64,000 bases of DNA from Niastella koreensis GR20-10 (GCF_000246855.1 NC_016609.1:5902744-5966743); one strand, 5' to 3'. Numbered from the stretch's first letter, positions 33,190 to 43,454 are shown. Program-made: numbers and translations. Notes: generated by a model from the letters alone, not told the origin.

Positions 33190-34470
33190 ATGAAAATCGC
33201 CGACTTCAAACGATTCGTGATCGTTTTTGCCTGCGCGTTTTATTCTGTTCAGCAGAGTAAGGCCCAGGATACGGTACGGATCTCGTTACCCGATGCGGAA
33301 AAACAGTTCACTGCCAAAAACCTCCAATTGATGGCAGAAAAGTACAACATCGACATCGCCCGCGCCCAGGTATTGCAAGCCCGGGTTTACAACAATCCAA
33401 ACCTGCAGCTGGTAGGCAACATTTACAATCCCGACCAAAAGAAATGGTTCGATGTAAGCAATGCCACCGGTGAGTACATCGCCAACGTGCAACAATTGAT
33501 TATCCTTGCCGGAAAACGCAACAAGCAGATCAAGCTGGCCCAAACAAATGTGCTGATGGCCGAGAACCGGTTTTACGACCTGCTGCGCACCCTGCGTTTT
33601 ACCCTGCACAGCGATTTTTACCAGGCCGGTTTTCTGCAACAGGCCATCGCTGCGTACCAAACACCTATCGCCTCCCTGCAAAAGCTCACCGCCAATTACG
33701 GCGAGCTGCAACAAAAAGGCGTGATCACCCTCAAGGAAGTGGTGCGTGTTAAATCGCTTTTATACAACCTGCAAACAGAACAAACCTCCCTGCAAAATCA
33801 ACTGAACGATGTAGAGGCCGAATTGCAGTTGCTGTTGCAGAACAATAAAGCCTGGTTTGTACCCGACATTACCGTTTCGGCCCCCAACATGGGCTCTATT
33901 CGTCAGTACCAGTTGCCCACCCTTATCGACAGCGCGTATGCCAACCGGTACGATCTGCAACTGGCCAACAATTCATTGGTGTATAGCCAGCAGAATTTAA
34001 GTCTGCAAAAAGCCATCGCTGTACCCGACCTCATGAGCGGCGTACAGTTTGATAAACGGGGTAGCTTCGTAAACAACGCCACCTTCTTTTCCGTGGCTAT
34101 GGACCTTCCCTTTTTTAACCGCAACCAGGGCAATATAAAAGCCGCGAAGATCGCCGTTGATCAAAGCAATACCGCCCTTACCCAACAACGCCTATCGGTA
34201 GAGAATGAAGTGCAACAGGCCTATGGCAAAGCTTTGAACACCGAGAAAATGCTCAAGACCATCGACCCTAGTTTTCAAAGCGACTTCGACAAACTGCTGA
34301 AAAGCATCACCGATAATTTTGAAAAGAAAAACATCAGCTTACTCGAGTTCACCGATTTCTATCAATCCTATAAAGAAAATGTGCTGCAGTGGAATCAATT
34401 GCAGAACGATCGCATCCAGGCTGTAGAAACGTTGAACTTCTCTATAGGAAAACCCATCGTAAACCTCTAA
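33190..34470 (+). CDS. TolC-family outer-membrane efflux protein (CusC/CzcC-like)
   Basis: A 426-residue outer-membrane channel subunit with a signal peptide (cut after SKAQ, about residue 25) and the two OEP domains rich in long helices (LMAEKYNIDIARAQVLQARV, VRVKSLLYNLQTEQTSLQNQ, QQRLSVENEVQQAYGKALNT). It is the first gene of a three-gene RND operon with 11 bases to the adaptor gene. Substrate is taken from the pump (see 35704), a divalent or monovalent heavy metal. Confidence 0.92.
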   Translation: MKIADFKRFVIVFACAFYSVQQSKAQDTVRISLPDAEKQFTAKNLQLMAEKYNIDIARAQVLQARVYNNPNLQLVGNIYNPDQKKWFDVSNATGEYIANVQQLIILAGKRNKQIKLAQTNVLMAENRFYDLLRTLRFTLHSDFYQAGFLQQAIAAYQTPIASLQKLTANYGELQQKGVITLKEVVRVKSLLYNLQTEQTSLQNQLNDVEAELQLLLQNNKAWFVPDITVSAPNMGSIRQYQLPTLIDSAYANRYDLQLANNSLVYSQQNLSLQKAIAVPDLMSGVQFDKRGSFVNNATFFSVAMDLPFFNRNQGNIKAAKIAVDQSNTALTQQRLSVENEVQQAYGKALNTEKMLKTIDPSFQSDFDKLLKSITDNFEKKNISLLEFTDFYQSYKENVLQWNQLQNDRIQAVETLNFSIGKPIVNL

Positions 34471-34481
34471 ATAAAGAAATC

Positions 34482-35558
34482 ATGATCAGCTATAAATCAT
34501 TCATCATTCCCGCTTTCGTTTGTATTACCGCCGCCGTTGCCTGTGGCCGGCCCGAGGCCGCTACGCCAAAGGAGAATGGCACGCTGGACAGTGTTATCCG
34601 CAATGTAACTACTGCCCCGGTAACTGCTGAAGAAGAAACAGACTATACCAAACTGAATGGTAAAATTCAGGCCAATGAAGACCACCAGGCAAAAGTATAC
34701 GCCCTGGCCAGTGGTAAAATAAAAAGTGTGAACGTGGCCCTGGGCGATAAAGTGCAGAAGGGGCAAACCCTGGCCGTGTTGCAAAGTATGGAAGTGGCTG
34801 CCAACAGCAACGATGTGGCGCTGGCCGAAGCCAATGTAACCATCACCAAGAAAAACATGGAAAGCACCAAGGACCTGTACGATGGCAACCTGGCCACCGA
34901 ACGCGATTACCTGAGTGCCAAAGTGGAATATAATAAAGCATTGAGTGAACTGAATAAAGCCAAACAGGTACAGAGCATCACCGGCGGATCAAACTCGCTG
35001 TACGAATTGCATGCGCCGCTCACCGGTTATGTGATCGAGAAAAACATCACCGCCAACTCGGAAGTACGGCAGGATAACAACAACCAGCTGTTCACCGTGG
35101 CCGATCTTAGCAACGTATGGGTGATTGCCAATGTATACGAGAGTGATATCAGCAAAATTCACCTGGGTGATGAAGTAACGGTAACTACCCTCACCGATCC
35201 CAACAAGCCATATACCGGCAAAATAGACAAGATCTACAACGTGCTGGACCCTGCTACCCGCACCATGAAAGTGCGCATCAGCATGCCTAACCCCAACAAT
35301 GAGCTGATGCCCGAAATGTTTGTGACCGTGAAAGTGAACGGCAAACCAACCGGCAACATGCTGAGCATTCCTTCGCAGGCGATCGTACTCGACGACAGCA
35401 AAAACTTTGTGATCGTTAAAGACACCGGTGGCTTACACATAAAAGAAGTGCAACTGATAAAAAGGGTGGATGCCAAAGCCTATGTTACCGGGTTGAAGCA
35501 AGGAGATCAGGTGGTAACAAATTCACAAGTATTCATCTATCAAGCGCTTTCTGAATAA
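34482..35558 (+). CDS. RND efflux periplasmic adaptor (CusB/CzcB-like)
   Basis: 358 residues from the ATG at 34482 (MISYKSFIIPAFVCITAAVAC, lipobox Cys 21); the longer frame from 34389 overlaps tolC and is not used. Membrane fusion protein layout: barrel-sandwich half (KVYALASGKIKSVNVALGDK), helical hairpin (about 110-170; ALAEANVTITKKNMESTKDL), second half (LHAPLTGYVIEKNI), beta-barrel (VWVIANVYESDISKIHLGDE) and membrane-proximal domain. It links the pump to the outer-membrane channel. Confidence 0.92.
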   Translation: MISYKSFIIPAFVCITAAVACGRPEAATPKENGTLDSVIRNVTTAPVTAEEETDYTKLNGKIQANEDHQAKVYALASGKIKSVNVALGDKVQKGQTLAVLQSMEVAANSNDVALAEANVTITKKNMESTKDLYDGNLATERDYLSAKVEYNKALSELNKAKQVQSITGGSNSLYELHAPLTGYVIEKNITANSEVRQDNNNQLFTVADLSNVWVIANVYESDISKIHLGDEVTVTTLTDPNKPYTGKIDKIYNVLDPATRTMKVRISMPNPNNELMPEMFVTVKVNGKPTGNMLSIPSQAIVLDDSKNFVIVKDTGGLHIKEVQLIKRVDAKAYVTGLKQGDQVVTNSQVFIYQALSE

Positions 35559-35589
35559 CAAATATCAATGTTGAAGAAAGAAACAAGGT

Positions 35590-35667
35590 CAAAGCCCAAA
35601 GGTTAAAGCCTAAAGGCAATACAGGAGATGTATTTGCTTTCGGCTTTTGGCTTTAAGCTTTAAGCCT
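35590..35667. repeat. Inverted GCYTT-type heptamer tract
   Basis: Units such as aaagccc, aaaggtt, aaagcct, aaaggca on the left arm and the complementary ttgcttt, cggcttt, tggcttt, aagcttt on the right arm, around a short loop. It lies between the adaptor and pump genes and would fold into a long imperfect hairpin in the operon transcript. Confidence 0.65.
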
Positions 35668-35703
35668 GAAACAGCACCTAAAGAACCAAAAGCAGAACTA
35701 TTA

Positions 35704-38700
35704 ATGAACAAATTCATAAAAAAGATAATCGCCTTTTCACTAAAGAACAGGCTATTCATATTCCTCACCACCCTCATATTAATTGTATGGGGCGGACTGG
35801 CATTTAAAAGTATTCCCATCGAGGCATTCCCCGATGTTACGAATACGCAGATAACTATTATTACCCAATGGGCCGGCCGTAGCGCCGAAGAGGTGGAGAA
35901 ATTTGTGACCATCCCTATTGAAGTGGCGATGAACCCGGTTCAGAAAAAATCCTCGGTTCGCTCTACAACGGTGTTTGGCCTGAGTGTGGTAAAAGTAATT
36001 TTCGATGACAATGTAGAGGACGCCTTTGCACGGCAACAGGTAAACAACATGCTGCGCGATGTGGAACTACCCGAAGGCGCCGATCCCGATATTCAGCCAC
36101 CAACCGGCCCTACCGGTGAGATCTTCCGTTATACCCTGCAAAGCACTACCAAACCCATCAAGGACCTGAAAACCCTGCAGGACTGGGTGATAGAACGCCA
36201 GCTGTTAGGGGTGCCAGGCGTGGGTGACGTGGTAAGTTTTGGCGGTGAGGTAAAAACCTACGAGATAAAAGTAAACCCGCAAAAGCTGGCTTCTTATAAT
36301 ATTACGCCGCTGGAAGTGTATACCGCAGCTTCAAAAAGCAACATCAACGTGGGTGGCGATGTGATCGTTGATAACTCGCAATCCTATGTGGTACGTGGTA
36401 TTGGGTTGATCAACAGCGTGGAAGAGATTGGTAACATCATCGTTGACAATATCAATGGTACGCCCATTTTGGTAAAGGATGTGGCCGATGTACAAATCAG
36501 CGCCCTGCCCCGCCTGGGCCAGGTGGGCCGCGATAAACAGAATGATGTGGTGGAAGGCATCATCGTAATGCGTAAGGGCGAGAACCCCGGTGAGGTGATA
36601 AAAAGGGTACAGGCAAAGATCAATTACCTGAACGAAAAAGTACTGCCTTCCGATGTTAAGATAAACACCTTTTACAACCGGGACGACCTCATTCATTTTG
36701 CCACGCACACCGTGCTGCACAATATGCTGGAAGGGATCATCTTCGTTACGGTGATCGTATTCCTGTTTATGGCCGACTGGCGCACTACGGTTATTGTGGC
36801 CATCGTAATTCCGCTGGCCCTGCTGTTTGCCTTTATTTGTTTAACCTTACGCGGCATGAGCGCCAACCTGCTTTCCATGGGCGCCATCGACTTCGGGATT
36901 ATCATAGACGGGGCCGTGGTAATGGTGGAAGGGATCTTTGTGCTGCTGGACCATAAGGCGCACCAGATTGGGATGGAACGGTTCAACCGCCTCAGCAAAC
37001 TGGGTATTATTAAAAATACCGGTGGCGAGCTGGGCAAGGCCATCTTCTTCTCCAAACTCATTATCATAGCCGGTTTACTGCCCATCTTCTCCTTTGAGAA
37101 AGTGGAAGGTAAAATGTTCTCTCCCCTGGCATGGACGCTCGGTTTTGCTTTATTGGGCGCCCTTATTTTAACGCTTACCCTGATACCACTTTTGAGTAGT
37201 ATCCTGCTTCGCAAGAACGTGCGTGAAAAGCACAATGTGTTTGTTGAGTGGCTTACCAAGGGGGTGATGTGGCAGTTTAACTGGACCTATGCGCGCAAAC
37301 GCCTCAGCATTTTAGCGGCGATTGCCATGGTTGCCGTGGGTTTGTTCTGTTTCAAATTCCTGGGTACCGAGTTCTTACCCGAACTGGATGAAGGCGCGAT
37401 CTATATTCGTGCTACCTGTCCGCTCAGCGTATCGCTGAACGAGAGCCGCGATATTGCCAACAAGATGCGGAAAATGATCCTGACCTTCCCTGAAGTAAAA
37501 CAGGTAATGTCGCAAACGGGCCGGCCAAACGATGGTACCGATGCCACCGGTTTTTATAACGTGGAATTCCATGTTGATATTTATCCCAAGGCAGAATGGA
37601 AAAGCGGTATCACCAAAGAGCAGCTGGTTGATAAAATGCAGCACATGCTGTCCGTATTCCCGGGCATTGACCTGAACTTCTCGCAGCCGATCATGGATAA
37701 CGTGGAAGAAGCGGTGTCGGGCGTAAAGGGTTCGCTGTGCGTAAAAATATATGGAGATACCCTGGCCTATACCGAGAAGAAAGCCTTTGAGGTATTTAAT
37801 GTAATGAAGAACGTGAAAGGCGTGGAAGACCTGGGTATCATTCGCAATATCGGGCAGCCCGAACTGCGGATAGATCTTGACCAAAGCAAGATGGCGTTGT
37901 ATGGCGTTACCACGGCCGATGCCAATGCCACCATTGAAATGGCCATTGGCGGTAAAGCCGTATCGCAGATCTATGAGGGCGAGAAGAAATTCCAGCTTCG
38001 CCTGCGGTACCAGGAAAATTACCGGAACAATGCCGAAGCCATCAGCAACCTGCTGATACCCACCATCCGCGGCTCGCAGGTGCCGGTGAAGAACATCGCC
38101 ACCCTGCAACGGTTAACAGGGCCCAGCATCATTTTCCGCGATGATAACCGCCGTTACAGCGCCATCAAGTTCAGCATACGTGGCCGCGACATGGGCAGCA
38201 CCATTGCCGAAGCGCAAAGCAAGGTGGATAAAGCCGTTAAGCTGAATAAAGGTTATGAAATGATATGGGCGGGTGATTTTGAGAACCAGCAACGCGCTAC
38301 CAAACGGTTAACGGAGGTGGTGCCGGTTAGTTTGCTCATCATTTTCCTGATCCTGTTTGTAATGTTTGGCAATGTAAAAGACGCGGGTTTAGTATTAATA
38401 AACGTACCGTTTGCCATTATTGGCGGTATTGCCGCCCTGCTGATCTCGGGTACCAACTTCAGTATTTCAGCCGGTATCGGGTTTATTGCCCTGTTCGGCA
38501 TCTGTATCCAGAACGGCGTTATCCTGATCTCGGTGTTCAAGAACAACCTGCAAAAGATAAAGAAGCATGAGTTTGACAGTCATTCGCTGGAAATGGCCAT
38601 TAAAGAGGGGGTGAAGAGCCGCGTACGGCCCGTTATTATGACTGCCCTGATGGCGGCCATCGGGTTATTACCTGCTGCCGTATCGCACGGTATTGGTTCA

Positions 38701-38826
38701 GAAACCTCGAAACCTTTGGCCATCGTGGTAATTGGGGGGTTGATAACCGCTACCGGGTTAACGTTACTCATCTTCCCGCTGTTTTTCTATGCAGGTTATA
38801 GAAAATTGGGACAAAAGATGGATTAG
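35704..38826 (+). CDS. Heavy-metal RND efflux pump (CusA/CzcA family)
   Basis: 1040 residues from the ATG at 35704 (MNKFIKKIIAFSLKNRLFIF); the frame opens earlier but the added residues come from repeat DNA. It has the twelve-helix RND layout. HME-type marks are seen: IPIEAFPDVTNTQITIITQW at the N-terminus, the TM4 motif AIDFGIIIDGAVVMVEG with its two Asp, and LGTEFLPELDEGAIYIRATC after the mid-protein junction. HME pumps export Cu/Ag (CusA) or Co/Zn/Cd (CzcA); which metal cannot be told. Third and last gene of the operon, followed by a terminator. Confidence 0.95.
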   Translation: MNKFIKKIIAFSLKNRLFIFLTTLILIVWGGLAFKSIPIEAFPDVTNTQITIITQWAGRSAEEVEKFVTIPIEVAMNPVQKKSSVRSTTVFGLSVVKVIFDDNVEDAFARQQVNNMLRDVELPEGADPDIQPPTGPTGEIFRYTLQSTTKPIKDLKTLQDWVIERQLLGVPGVGDVVSFGGEVKTYEIKVNPQKLASYNITPLEVYTAASKSNINVGGDVIVDNSQSYVVRGIGLINSVEEIGNIIVDNINGTPILVKDVADVQISALPRLGQVGRDKQNDVVEGIIVMRKGENPGEVIKRVQAKINYLNEKVLPSDVKINTFYNRDDLIHFATHTVLHNMLEGIIFVTVIVFLFMADWRTTVIVAIVIPLALLFAFICLTLRGMSANLLSMGAIDFGIIIDGAVVMVEGIFVLLDHKAHQIGMERFNRLSKLGIIKNTGGELGKAIFFSKLIIIAGLLPIFSFEKVEGKMFSPLAWTLGFALLGALILTLTLIPLLSSILLRKNVREKHNVFVEWLTKGVMWQFNWTYARKRLSILAAIAMVAVGLFCFKFLGTEFLPELDEGAIYIRATCPLSVSLNESRDIANKMRKMILTFPEVKQVMSQTGRPNDGTDATGFYNVEFHVDIYPKAEWKSGITKEQLVDKMQHMLSVFPGIDLNFSQPIMDNVEEAVSGVKGSLCVKIYGDTLAYTEKKAFEVFNVMKNVKGVEDLGIIRNIGQPELRIDLDQSKMALYGVTTADANATIEMAIGGKAVSQIYEGEKKFQLRLRYQENYRNNAEAISNLLIPTIRGSQVPVKNIATLQRLTGPSIIFRDDNRRYSAIKFSIRGRDMGSTIAEAQSKVDKAVKLNKGYEMIWAGDFENQQRATKRLTEVVPVSLLIIFLILFVMFGNVKDAGLVLINVPFAIIGGIAALLISGTNFSISAGIGFIALFGICIQNGVILISVFKNNLQKIKKHEFDSHSLEMAIKEGVKSRVRPVIMTALMAAIGLLPAAVSHGIGSETSKPLAIVVIGGLITATGLTLLIFPLFFYAGYRKLGQKMD

Positions 38827-38835
38827 AAGGCCAAT

Positions 38836-38884
38836 GTGCAAATATGCTAATCTGCTAATATGCTAATGTGCAAATGTGCTAATG
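38836..38884. repeat. Octamer tandem tract
   Basis: Six imperfect 8-base units (tgcaaata, tgctaatc, tgctaata, tgctaatg, tgcaaatg, tgctaatg) right after the pump gene. Confidence 0.8.
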
Positions 38885-38945
38885 GAATACAAAGGCAGGT
38901 GAAAATCAGTTTGAGGTTGAAATAAGGAATATTTGACAATTTAAG

Positions 38946-38977
38946 CGGCTCGATATCTTAAGGTATCGGGCCGTTTT
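38946..38977 (+). terminator. Terminator of the metal-efflux operon
   Basis: CGGCTCGATA (38946-38955) pairs with TATCGGGCCG (38964-38973), then T4 and a T-rich stretch. It lies about 120 bases after the pump gene. Confidence 0.85.
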
Positions 38978-39582
38978 GTTGTTTCTATTTTATAATACAT
39001 GCATCTATTGTTAAATTTGAGGCGTCTATATATCAGGACTGCGGAAAATACGATGCGTCCAACATTAAACCTTAGCCCCTGACCAGTTCTTACACATCAA
39101 GCCATTGTGTTATACCACATTACTTTCCGAAAGCGGGAGTTTTTATCAAAAAAGGAATCTCAAAACAAGCATTATTTTACCAACGCTGAGGAAATTAATT
39201 CACATTGGCGTAAATTATATATACAAAAACTAGTTTATTATACGATTGGCGTATAATTTGAATTATGTTACATTAGTTTTTCAAAGAGTATTTTTGGATT
39301 AAAACGGGGGCGGATGTCCATCCAGCCCCTCTTTTAACCCACTTGTTCAAACGATGTACCATCGTTGTTTCTTCCACAGATGTATTATAGTACATTTCCT
39401 ACACAATGCTTCATTACAGCGATGATCTCCATCACCGGTTTATATGCTCAAAGTAAGTCTTCCACCGATCTAACGTCATTATTTAAAAGTTAAGGGTGTT
39501 TGAATATAACAGTCGCAATAATTACTTAAACTTACAGGTAGTTCAATTGCGCGTACTTCGCTTTTTTTAAACCTTTAACTAT

Positions 39583-40947
39583 ATGACACAACCAAACTAT
39601 CCTCCACTGCGGTTGCTCGCCGCCGTGTTTTCCATTTCTCTTTTGTTTGCAGCCTGTAAAAAAGACCTGCAACCCACTAACACCAACGACACAGCTTCCC
39701 TCATTTCTCCCGTTACAGAAGCTACCACCCTTACCGAAGGTTTTGAATCGGGTTCCAAAACTGCGTATGCCGCTGCCGATGTTACCTTATCATCAGGCTC
39801 GTGGAATTTAAATGACGCCCTGATCGGAAACCTTTCTACCGATGTAAAAAGCGGCGCCCAAAGCGCCCGCGTACGCAACAGTGGCAGCCTTACCATGAAC
39901 TTTGATGTTACCGGTGGCGTAAGCAGCGTAACCGTAAAACACGCGGTGTATGGCAGCGATGCCGGCAGCACCTGGGAACTGCGCGCCAGTACTAACGGCG
40001 GCAGCACGTTTACCAGGGTAGGCAGCACCATCACTACCAGCAGCACTACCTTGCAAACTGCTACATTTACCGTTAGCTACACCGGTAATGTTCGCTTTGC
40101 GATCGTAAAAACTGATGGCAGCACCAACCGCATCAACATCGACGACATTACCATCAGCTCGTCATCTACCGGTGGTGGAACCGGCGGCGGTACTGCTACC
40201 GACGACGACAACATGATGCTGGGTAACCCAAGCGGCGCTACTGCCAGCACGGCTAATTTCACCAACTATTTAATGGTGAGAACCTATTACACGCTCAGCT
40301 ATCACCGCGACCGCGGCACGCCCAACTGGGTGAGCTGGCACATTAAGTCGGGCGACCTCGGCAGTACGGATCGCCAGGATGATTTCCGGGCCGATGTCAC
40401 CCTTCCCAGCGGATGGTACGAGGTGGGCGCCACCAGTTACAGCGGCAGTGGTTTCGATCGCGGTCATAACTGTCCTTCAGCCGACAGGACCTCCAGCGTT
40501 GACGCCAACCAGGCTACCTTCTTAATGACGAACATGATTCCCCAGGCGCCTAACAACAACGAACAAACCTGGGCCAACATGGAGAATTACATCCGTACCC
40601 TGGTTACCGCAGGTAATGAGGTGTATGTAGTGATGGGTTCGTATGGAACCGGCGGCACCGGCAGCAGCGGTACCGTTAACACCATCGATGGCGGTCATGT
40701 TACCGTCCCTAACCACATCTGGAAAGTGGTAGTGGTACTGCCCAATGGCAATGGCGACCTGGCCCGGATCACTTCTTCTACCCGCGTAATTGCGGTAAAT
40801 ACGCCTAACATCAATACCGTTAACAGCGACTGGAAAACCTACCGTACTTCGGTGGATGCAATTGAGTCAGCTACCGGTTATGATTTACTTTCGAATGTAT
40901 CTACTGCTATACAAAGTACGATTGAGGCTAAGGTAGATAATCAATAA
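39583..40947 (+). CDS. Secreted DNA/RNA non-specific endonuclease (NUC1 family) lipoprotein
   Basis: A 454-residue exported nuclease. The signal peptide ends in a lipobox (LLFAAC, Cys about 25). A jelly-roll/beta-sandwich domain (about 50-195; FESGSKTAYAAADV, WELRASTNGGSTFTRVGSTI) is joined by a Gly/Thr linker to a NUC1 nuclease domain (about 215-435) with the catalytic motif DRGHNCPSADRT (about 293) and the metal-binding Asn region (MTNMIPQAPNNNEQTWANME). NUC1 enzymes degrade DNA and RNA with Mg, so this likely scavenges nucleic acid at the cell surface. Single-gene unit followed by a heptamer tract. Confidence 0.93.
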   Translation: MTQPNYPPLRLLAAVFSISLLFAACKKDLQPTNTNDTASLISPVTEATTLTEGFESGSKTAYAAADVTLSSGSWNLNDALIGNLSTDVKSGAQSARVRNSGSLTMNFDVTGGVSSVTVKHAVYGSDAGSTWELRASTNGGSTFTRVGSTITTSSTTLQTATFTVSYTGNVRFAIVKTDGSTNRINIDDITISSSSTGGGTGGGTATDDDNMMLGNPSGATASTANFTNYLMVRTYYTLSYHRDRGTPNWVSWHIKSGDLGSTDRQDDFRADVTLPSGWYEVGATSYSGSGFDRGHNCPSADRTSSVDANQATFLMTNMIPQAPNNNEQTWANMENYIRTLVTAGNEVYVVMGSYGTGGTGSSGTVNTIDGGHVTVPNHIWKVVVVLPNGNGDLARITSSTRVIAVNTPNINTVNSDWKTYRTSVDAIESATGYDLLSNVSTAIQSTIEAKVDNQ

Positions 40948-40951
40948 TACT

Positions 40952-41047
40952 TAGTTCCGGGTTCAGAGTTCAGAGTTCAGAGTTCAGAGTTCAGAGTTCC
41001 GGGTTCCGGGTTCAGGGTTTTATGACCTGGAACCTGGAACCTGGAAC
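40952..41047. repeat. GTTC heptamer tract with complementary arm (locus A)
   Basis: Ten imperfect 7-base units of the type RGTTCNG (agttccg, ggttcag, agttcag repeated) followed, after ttttatg, by three acctgga units on the opposite sense. Related to the tracts at 47515 and 51636. It separates the nuclease gene from the oxidoreductase gene. Confidence 0.85.
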
Positions 41048-41086
41048 TTTTTTTATAACTACATTTGCCCCACTCAAAACCATCAT

Positions 41087-42064
41087 ATGAATAAAGTACG
41101 TTGGGGTGTCTTAAGTACTGCTAAAATTGCCCGGGAAAAAGTAATTCCCGCCATGCAAACCGGCGCGTATTGTGATGTAGTGGCCATTGCATCGCGGAAT
41201 AAAGCGCAGGCGCAGGAAACGGCGGAGAAGCTGGGCATACCGGTAGTGTATGGTTCGTATGAGGAATTACTGAACGATAAAAATATAGACGCAGTATACA
41301 TTCCCCTGCCCAATCACCTGCATGTGGAGTGGACAATGAAGGCCATACAAGCGGGCAAACATGTATTGTGCGAAAAACCCATTGCATTGTCTGCTGAGCA
41401 GGCTAATCAGTTATTACAGGCTGCGCAACAACATCCTTCCATAAAAGTAATGGAAGCCTTTATGTACCGCTTCCATCCCCAATGGGTGCAGGCCAAAATG
41501 CTGGTAGATGATGGCCGCATCGGCGCGCTGAAAACCATTCATTCTTTCTTTTCTTATTATAATGCCGATCCCAAAAACATCCGCAACCAGAAAGACCTGG
41601 GCGGCGGCGGCATGATGGACATCGGCTGTTATTGCGTTTCGCTGGCCCGCTTCCTGTTCAACAGCGAACCGGTTCGGGTATTGGGTCATGTTACTACCGA
41701 TCCCGTACTGCAAACCGATACCCTCACTTCAGGCATCCTTGAATTTGCTGCCGGAACCGCCACCTTTACCTGCAGTACCCAGTTGATGCCCTATCAACGC
41801 GTGCAGATCATGGGCGCCGAAGGCCGCATTGAGATTGAAATTCCTTTCAATGCGCCACCCAACCAGGTTACCCGGTTGTGGCTGCATACAAAAGCCGGTT
41901 CGGAGGAAATGAAATTTGATCCGGCAGATCAATACACCCTGCAGGGCGACCTGTTCTCCCTGGCAGTATTGAACAACACGCCGGTTCCCACCCCATTACA
42001 GGATGCCGTAAATAATATGAAGGTTATAGAAACAATATTGAACGCCGGACTTAGCAGCCTTTAA
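41087..42064 (+). CDS. Gfo/Idh/MocA-family oxidoreductase
   Basis: A 325-residue NAD(P)-dependent dehydrogenase. The N-terminal Rossmann fold (VRWGVLSTAKIAREKVIPAM) is followed by the family motif CEKPIAL (about residues 92-98) and the C-terminal alpha/beta domain (MEAFMYRFHPQW; GGGGMMDIGCYCVSLARFLF). The layout is like dehydrogenases of sugars or of dihydrodiols; the substrate is not evident. Its 3' end overlaps the convergent response-regulator gene by 14 bases. Confidence 0.93.
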   Translation: MNKVRWGVLSTAKIAREKVIPAMQTGAYCDVVAIASRNKAQAQETAEKLGIPVVYGSYEELLNDKNIDAVYIPLPNHLHVEWTMKAIQAGKHVLCEKPIALSAEQANQLLQAAQQHPSIKVMEAFMYRFHPQWVQAKMLVDDGRIGALKTIHSFFSYYNADPKNIRNQKDLGGGGMMDIGCYCVSLARFLFNSEPVRVLGHVTTDPVLQTDTLTSGILEFAAGTATFTCSTQLMPYQRVQIMGAEGRIEIEIPFNAPPNQVTRLWLHTKAGSEEMKFDPADQYTLQGDLFSLAVLNNTPVPTPLQDAVNNMKVIETILNAGLSSL

Positions 42065-42479
42065 GGGTTTCCTGGCGCGTACAGGCTGACTCGTGTAAAT
42101 AACGGGCCGTAGAAATGGTTTGCTGAAACCTGGCCGGCTTTTTTATAAAATCGGCGGCGCCTATCTCCAGGCATCGTTCTTTTTCCACCTCATGCACCGA
42201 GGTAGTAAAAATAATTACCGGGATTGTTTTGTAAACCGTGTGCGCTTTCAACCGCGACAACGTTTCCATGCCATTGAGGATGGGCATGTTTAAATCAAGC
42301 ACTATGAGGGAAGGCATGCCTGATTGTTCAATGGAGGTCTCCAGGTATTTGAATACCTGCAGGCCATTTTCAACCAGGTATATATCGTTGGATCTACCAA
42401 TCTCTTCAAACGCTGTATGCAACAAATACCGATCTTCCTGGTCATCGTCCGCAATCAAAATAAAAGGTTTTTGACTCAT
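42051..42479 (-). CDS. Single-domain response regulator (receiver only)
   Basis: 142 residues from the ATG at 42479 (MSQKPFILIADDDQEDRYLL); the receiver has the acidic pair, the acceptor Asp (LIVLDLNMP), the Thr (VIIFTTS) and the Lys (DFIKKPA). There is no output domain, so it acts by protein contact, as in the RcpI/CheY-like proteins paired with hybrid or phytochrome-type kinases in Bacteroidota. No kinase gene is adjacent. It ends inside the tail of the oxidoreductase gene. Confidence 0.92.
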   Translation of the reverse strand: MSQKPFILIADDDQEDRYLLHTAFEEIGRSNDIYLVENGLQVFKYLETSIEQSGMPSLIVLDLNMPILNGMETLSRLKAHTVYKTIPVIIFTTSVHEVEKERCLEIGAADFIKKPARFQQTISTARYLHESACTRQETLKGC

Positions 42480-42503
42480 CTTTTTTGTAATAACAGTAAA
42501 CAA

Positions 42504-42980
42504 TACAAATCAGGTAAGTACACGAGGTATTTACACAAAAGGACTACTTATTTGGGTTTTTCATCCTTACCAAAAATGCTGCTAACAGTGTCTTAATCGG
42601 TACAGAATACTTACTAATAATCAGAGAGAGTAACCGTGATGCTAATGAAAGTGGTTTATGGGCTTTTTCTTAATCTCAATCAAGAGGTAAGTTAATGCAG
42701 GAATGTGAAAAATAAAAATGTTTCATAAAATTTAGATCAAATCCCGTCATTTTACGGTGAAGGTTAACATTCAAAGTTTAAACCTCTAAAATGTGTTTTT
42801 ACTGACCAATATCAGATAAAAAATAAAACCATTATTGCCTGTACTGATCGCCTGTTAAATGTAGTATATTTAATACCCTGCTATTTTTTATTTTCTTATC
42901 CCGATCATTACTTATCCCGCTTATTACTGATTCCGCACCAAGCTCTTTTCTTTCATTTATTCACCTCAAAAAAATTGATT
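42504..42980. other. Intergenic stretch
   Basis: AT-rich divergent region between the response-regulator gene and the NTF2-like gene. No gene or clear promoter box supported. Confidence 0.4.
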
Positions 42981-43385
42981 ATGGAAACGTTAGTTCACTA
43001 TGGTCAAAAAGTCGCGAACCTGTATGACGCCTTCAAACGGGGCGACATCAACATGATCGTTAACAGTCTGAGCCGTGATTGCATTTGGGAAGTAATGGGC
43101 CAACCTGATATTCCTTTTGCCGGCATATATCATGGCCGCGATGATGTGAAAGAATTCTTTATGAAATTGAATGATACCCTTGACATGTCGGACTTTGTAG
43201 TAGAACACATTCTGGAGAACGATCACTTAGTAATGGCCTGTGGCCACATGAATGCGATGGCCCGTACTACCAACAAACGGTTCTCTACTTTCTGGTGCAT
43301 GCAATTTGAGTTCAACGACCAGGAGGAGATTGTGCACTTTAGGGATTGCGGGGATACTTTAGCATGCGCAAGGGCTTTAAAGTAA
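42981..43385 (+). CDS. NTF2-like (SnoaL-type) protein
   Basis: 134 residues from the ATG at 42981 (METLVHYGQKVANLYDAFKR); a TTG two codons earlier is less likely. Cone-shaped NTF2 fold pattern: a helical start, DCIWEVMGQPDIPFAGIYHG, DDVKEFFMKLNDTL, then strands (HLVMACGHMNAMARTTNKRF; FWCMQFEFNDQEEIVHFRD). Family members are enzymes or binding proteins with varied substrates; none can be named here. Own terminator downstream. Confidence 0.85.
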   Translation: METLVHYGQKVANLYDAFKRGDINMIVNSLSRDCIWEVMGQPDIPFAGIYHGRDDVKEFFMKLNDTLDMSDFVVEHILENDHLVMACGHMNAMARTTNKRFSTFWCMQFEFNDQEEIVHFRDCGDTLACARALK

Positions 43386-43454
43386 TTTTTTTTAAGTGAA
43401 GCTTATGTTACCTCAGGTTATTGGGTTCGTAAGTTATTAGGTTATTAAGTTGAA

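Larger units (their letters stand above)
38827..39582. other. Intergenic stretch before the nuclease gene
   Basis: Besides the octamer tract and terminator listed separately, it holds two similar words at 39203-39220 and 39244-39261 (attggcgtaaatta and attggcgtataattt), possibly a regulatory direct repeat, and an AT-rich leader. No gene supported. Confidence 0.4.

Noticed and set aside
36693-38109. Long antisense open frames inside the metal pump gene
   Set aside because: The pump is a clear family member over its whole length; the antisense frames are by-products of its codon usage.
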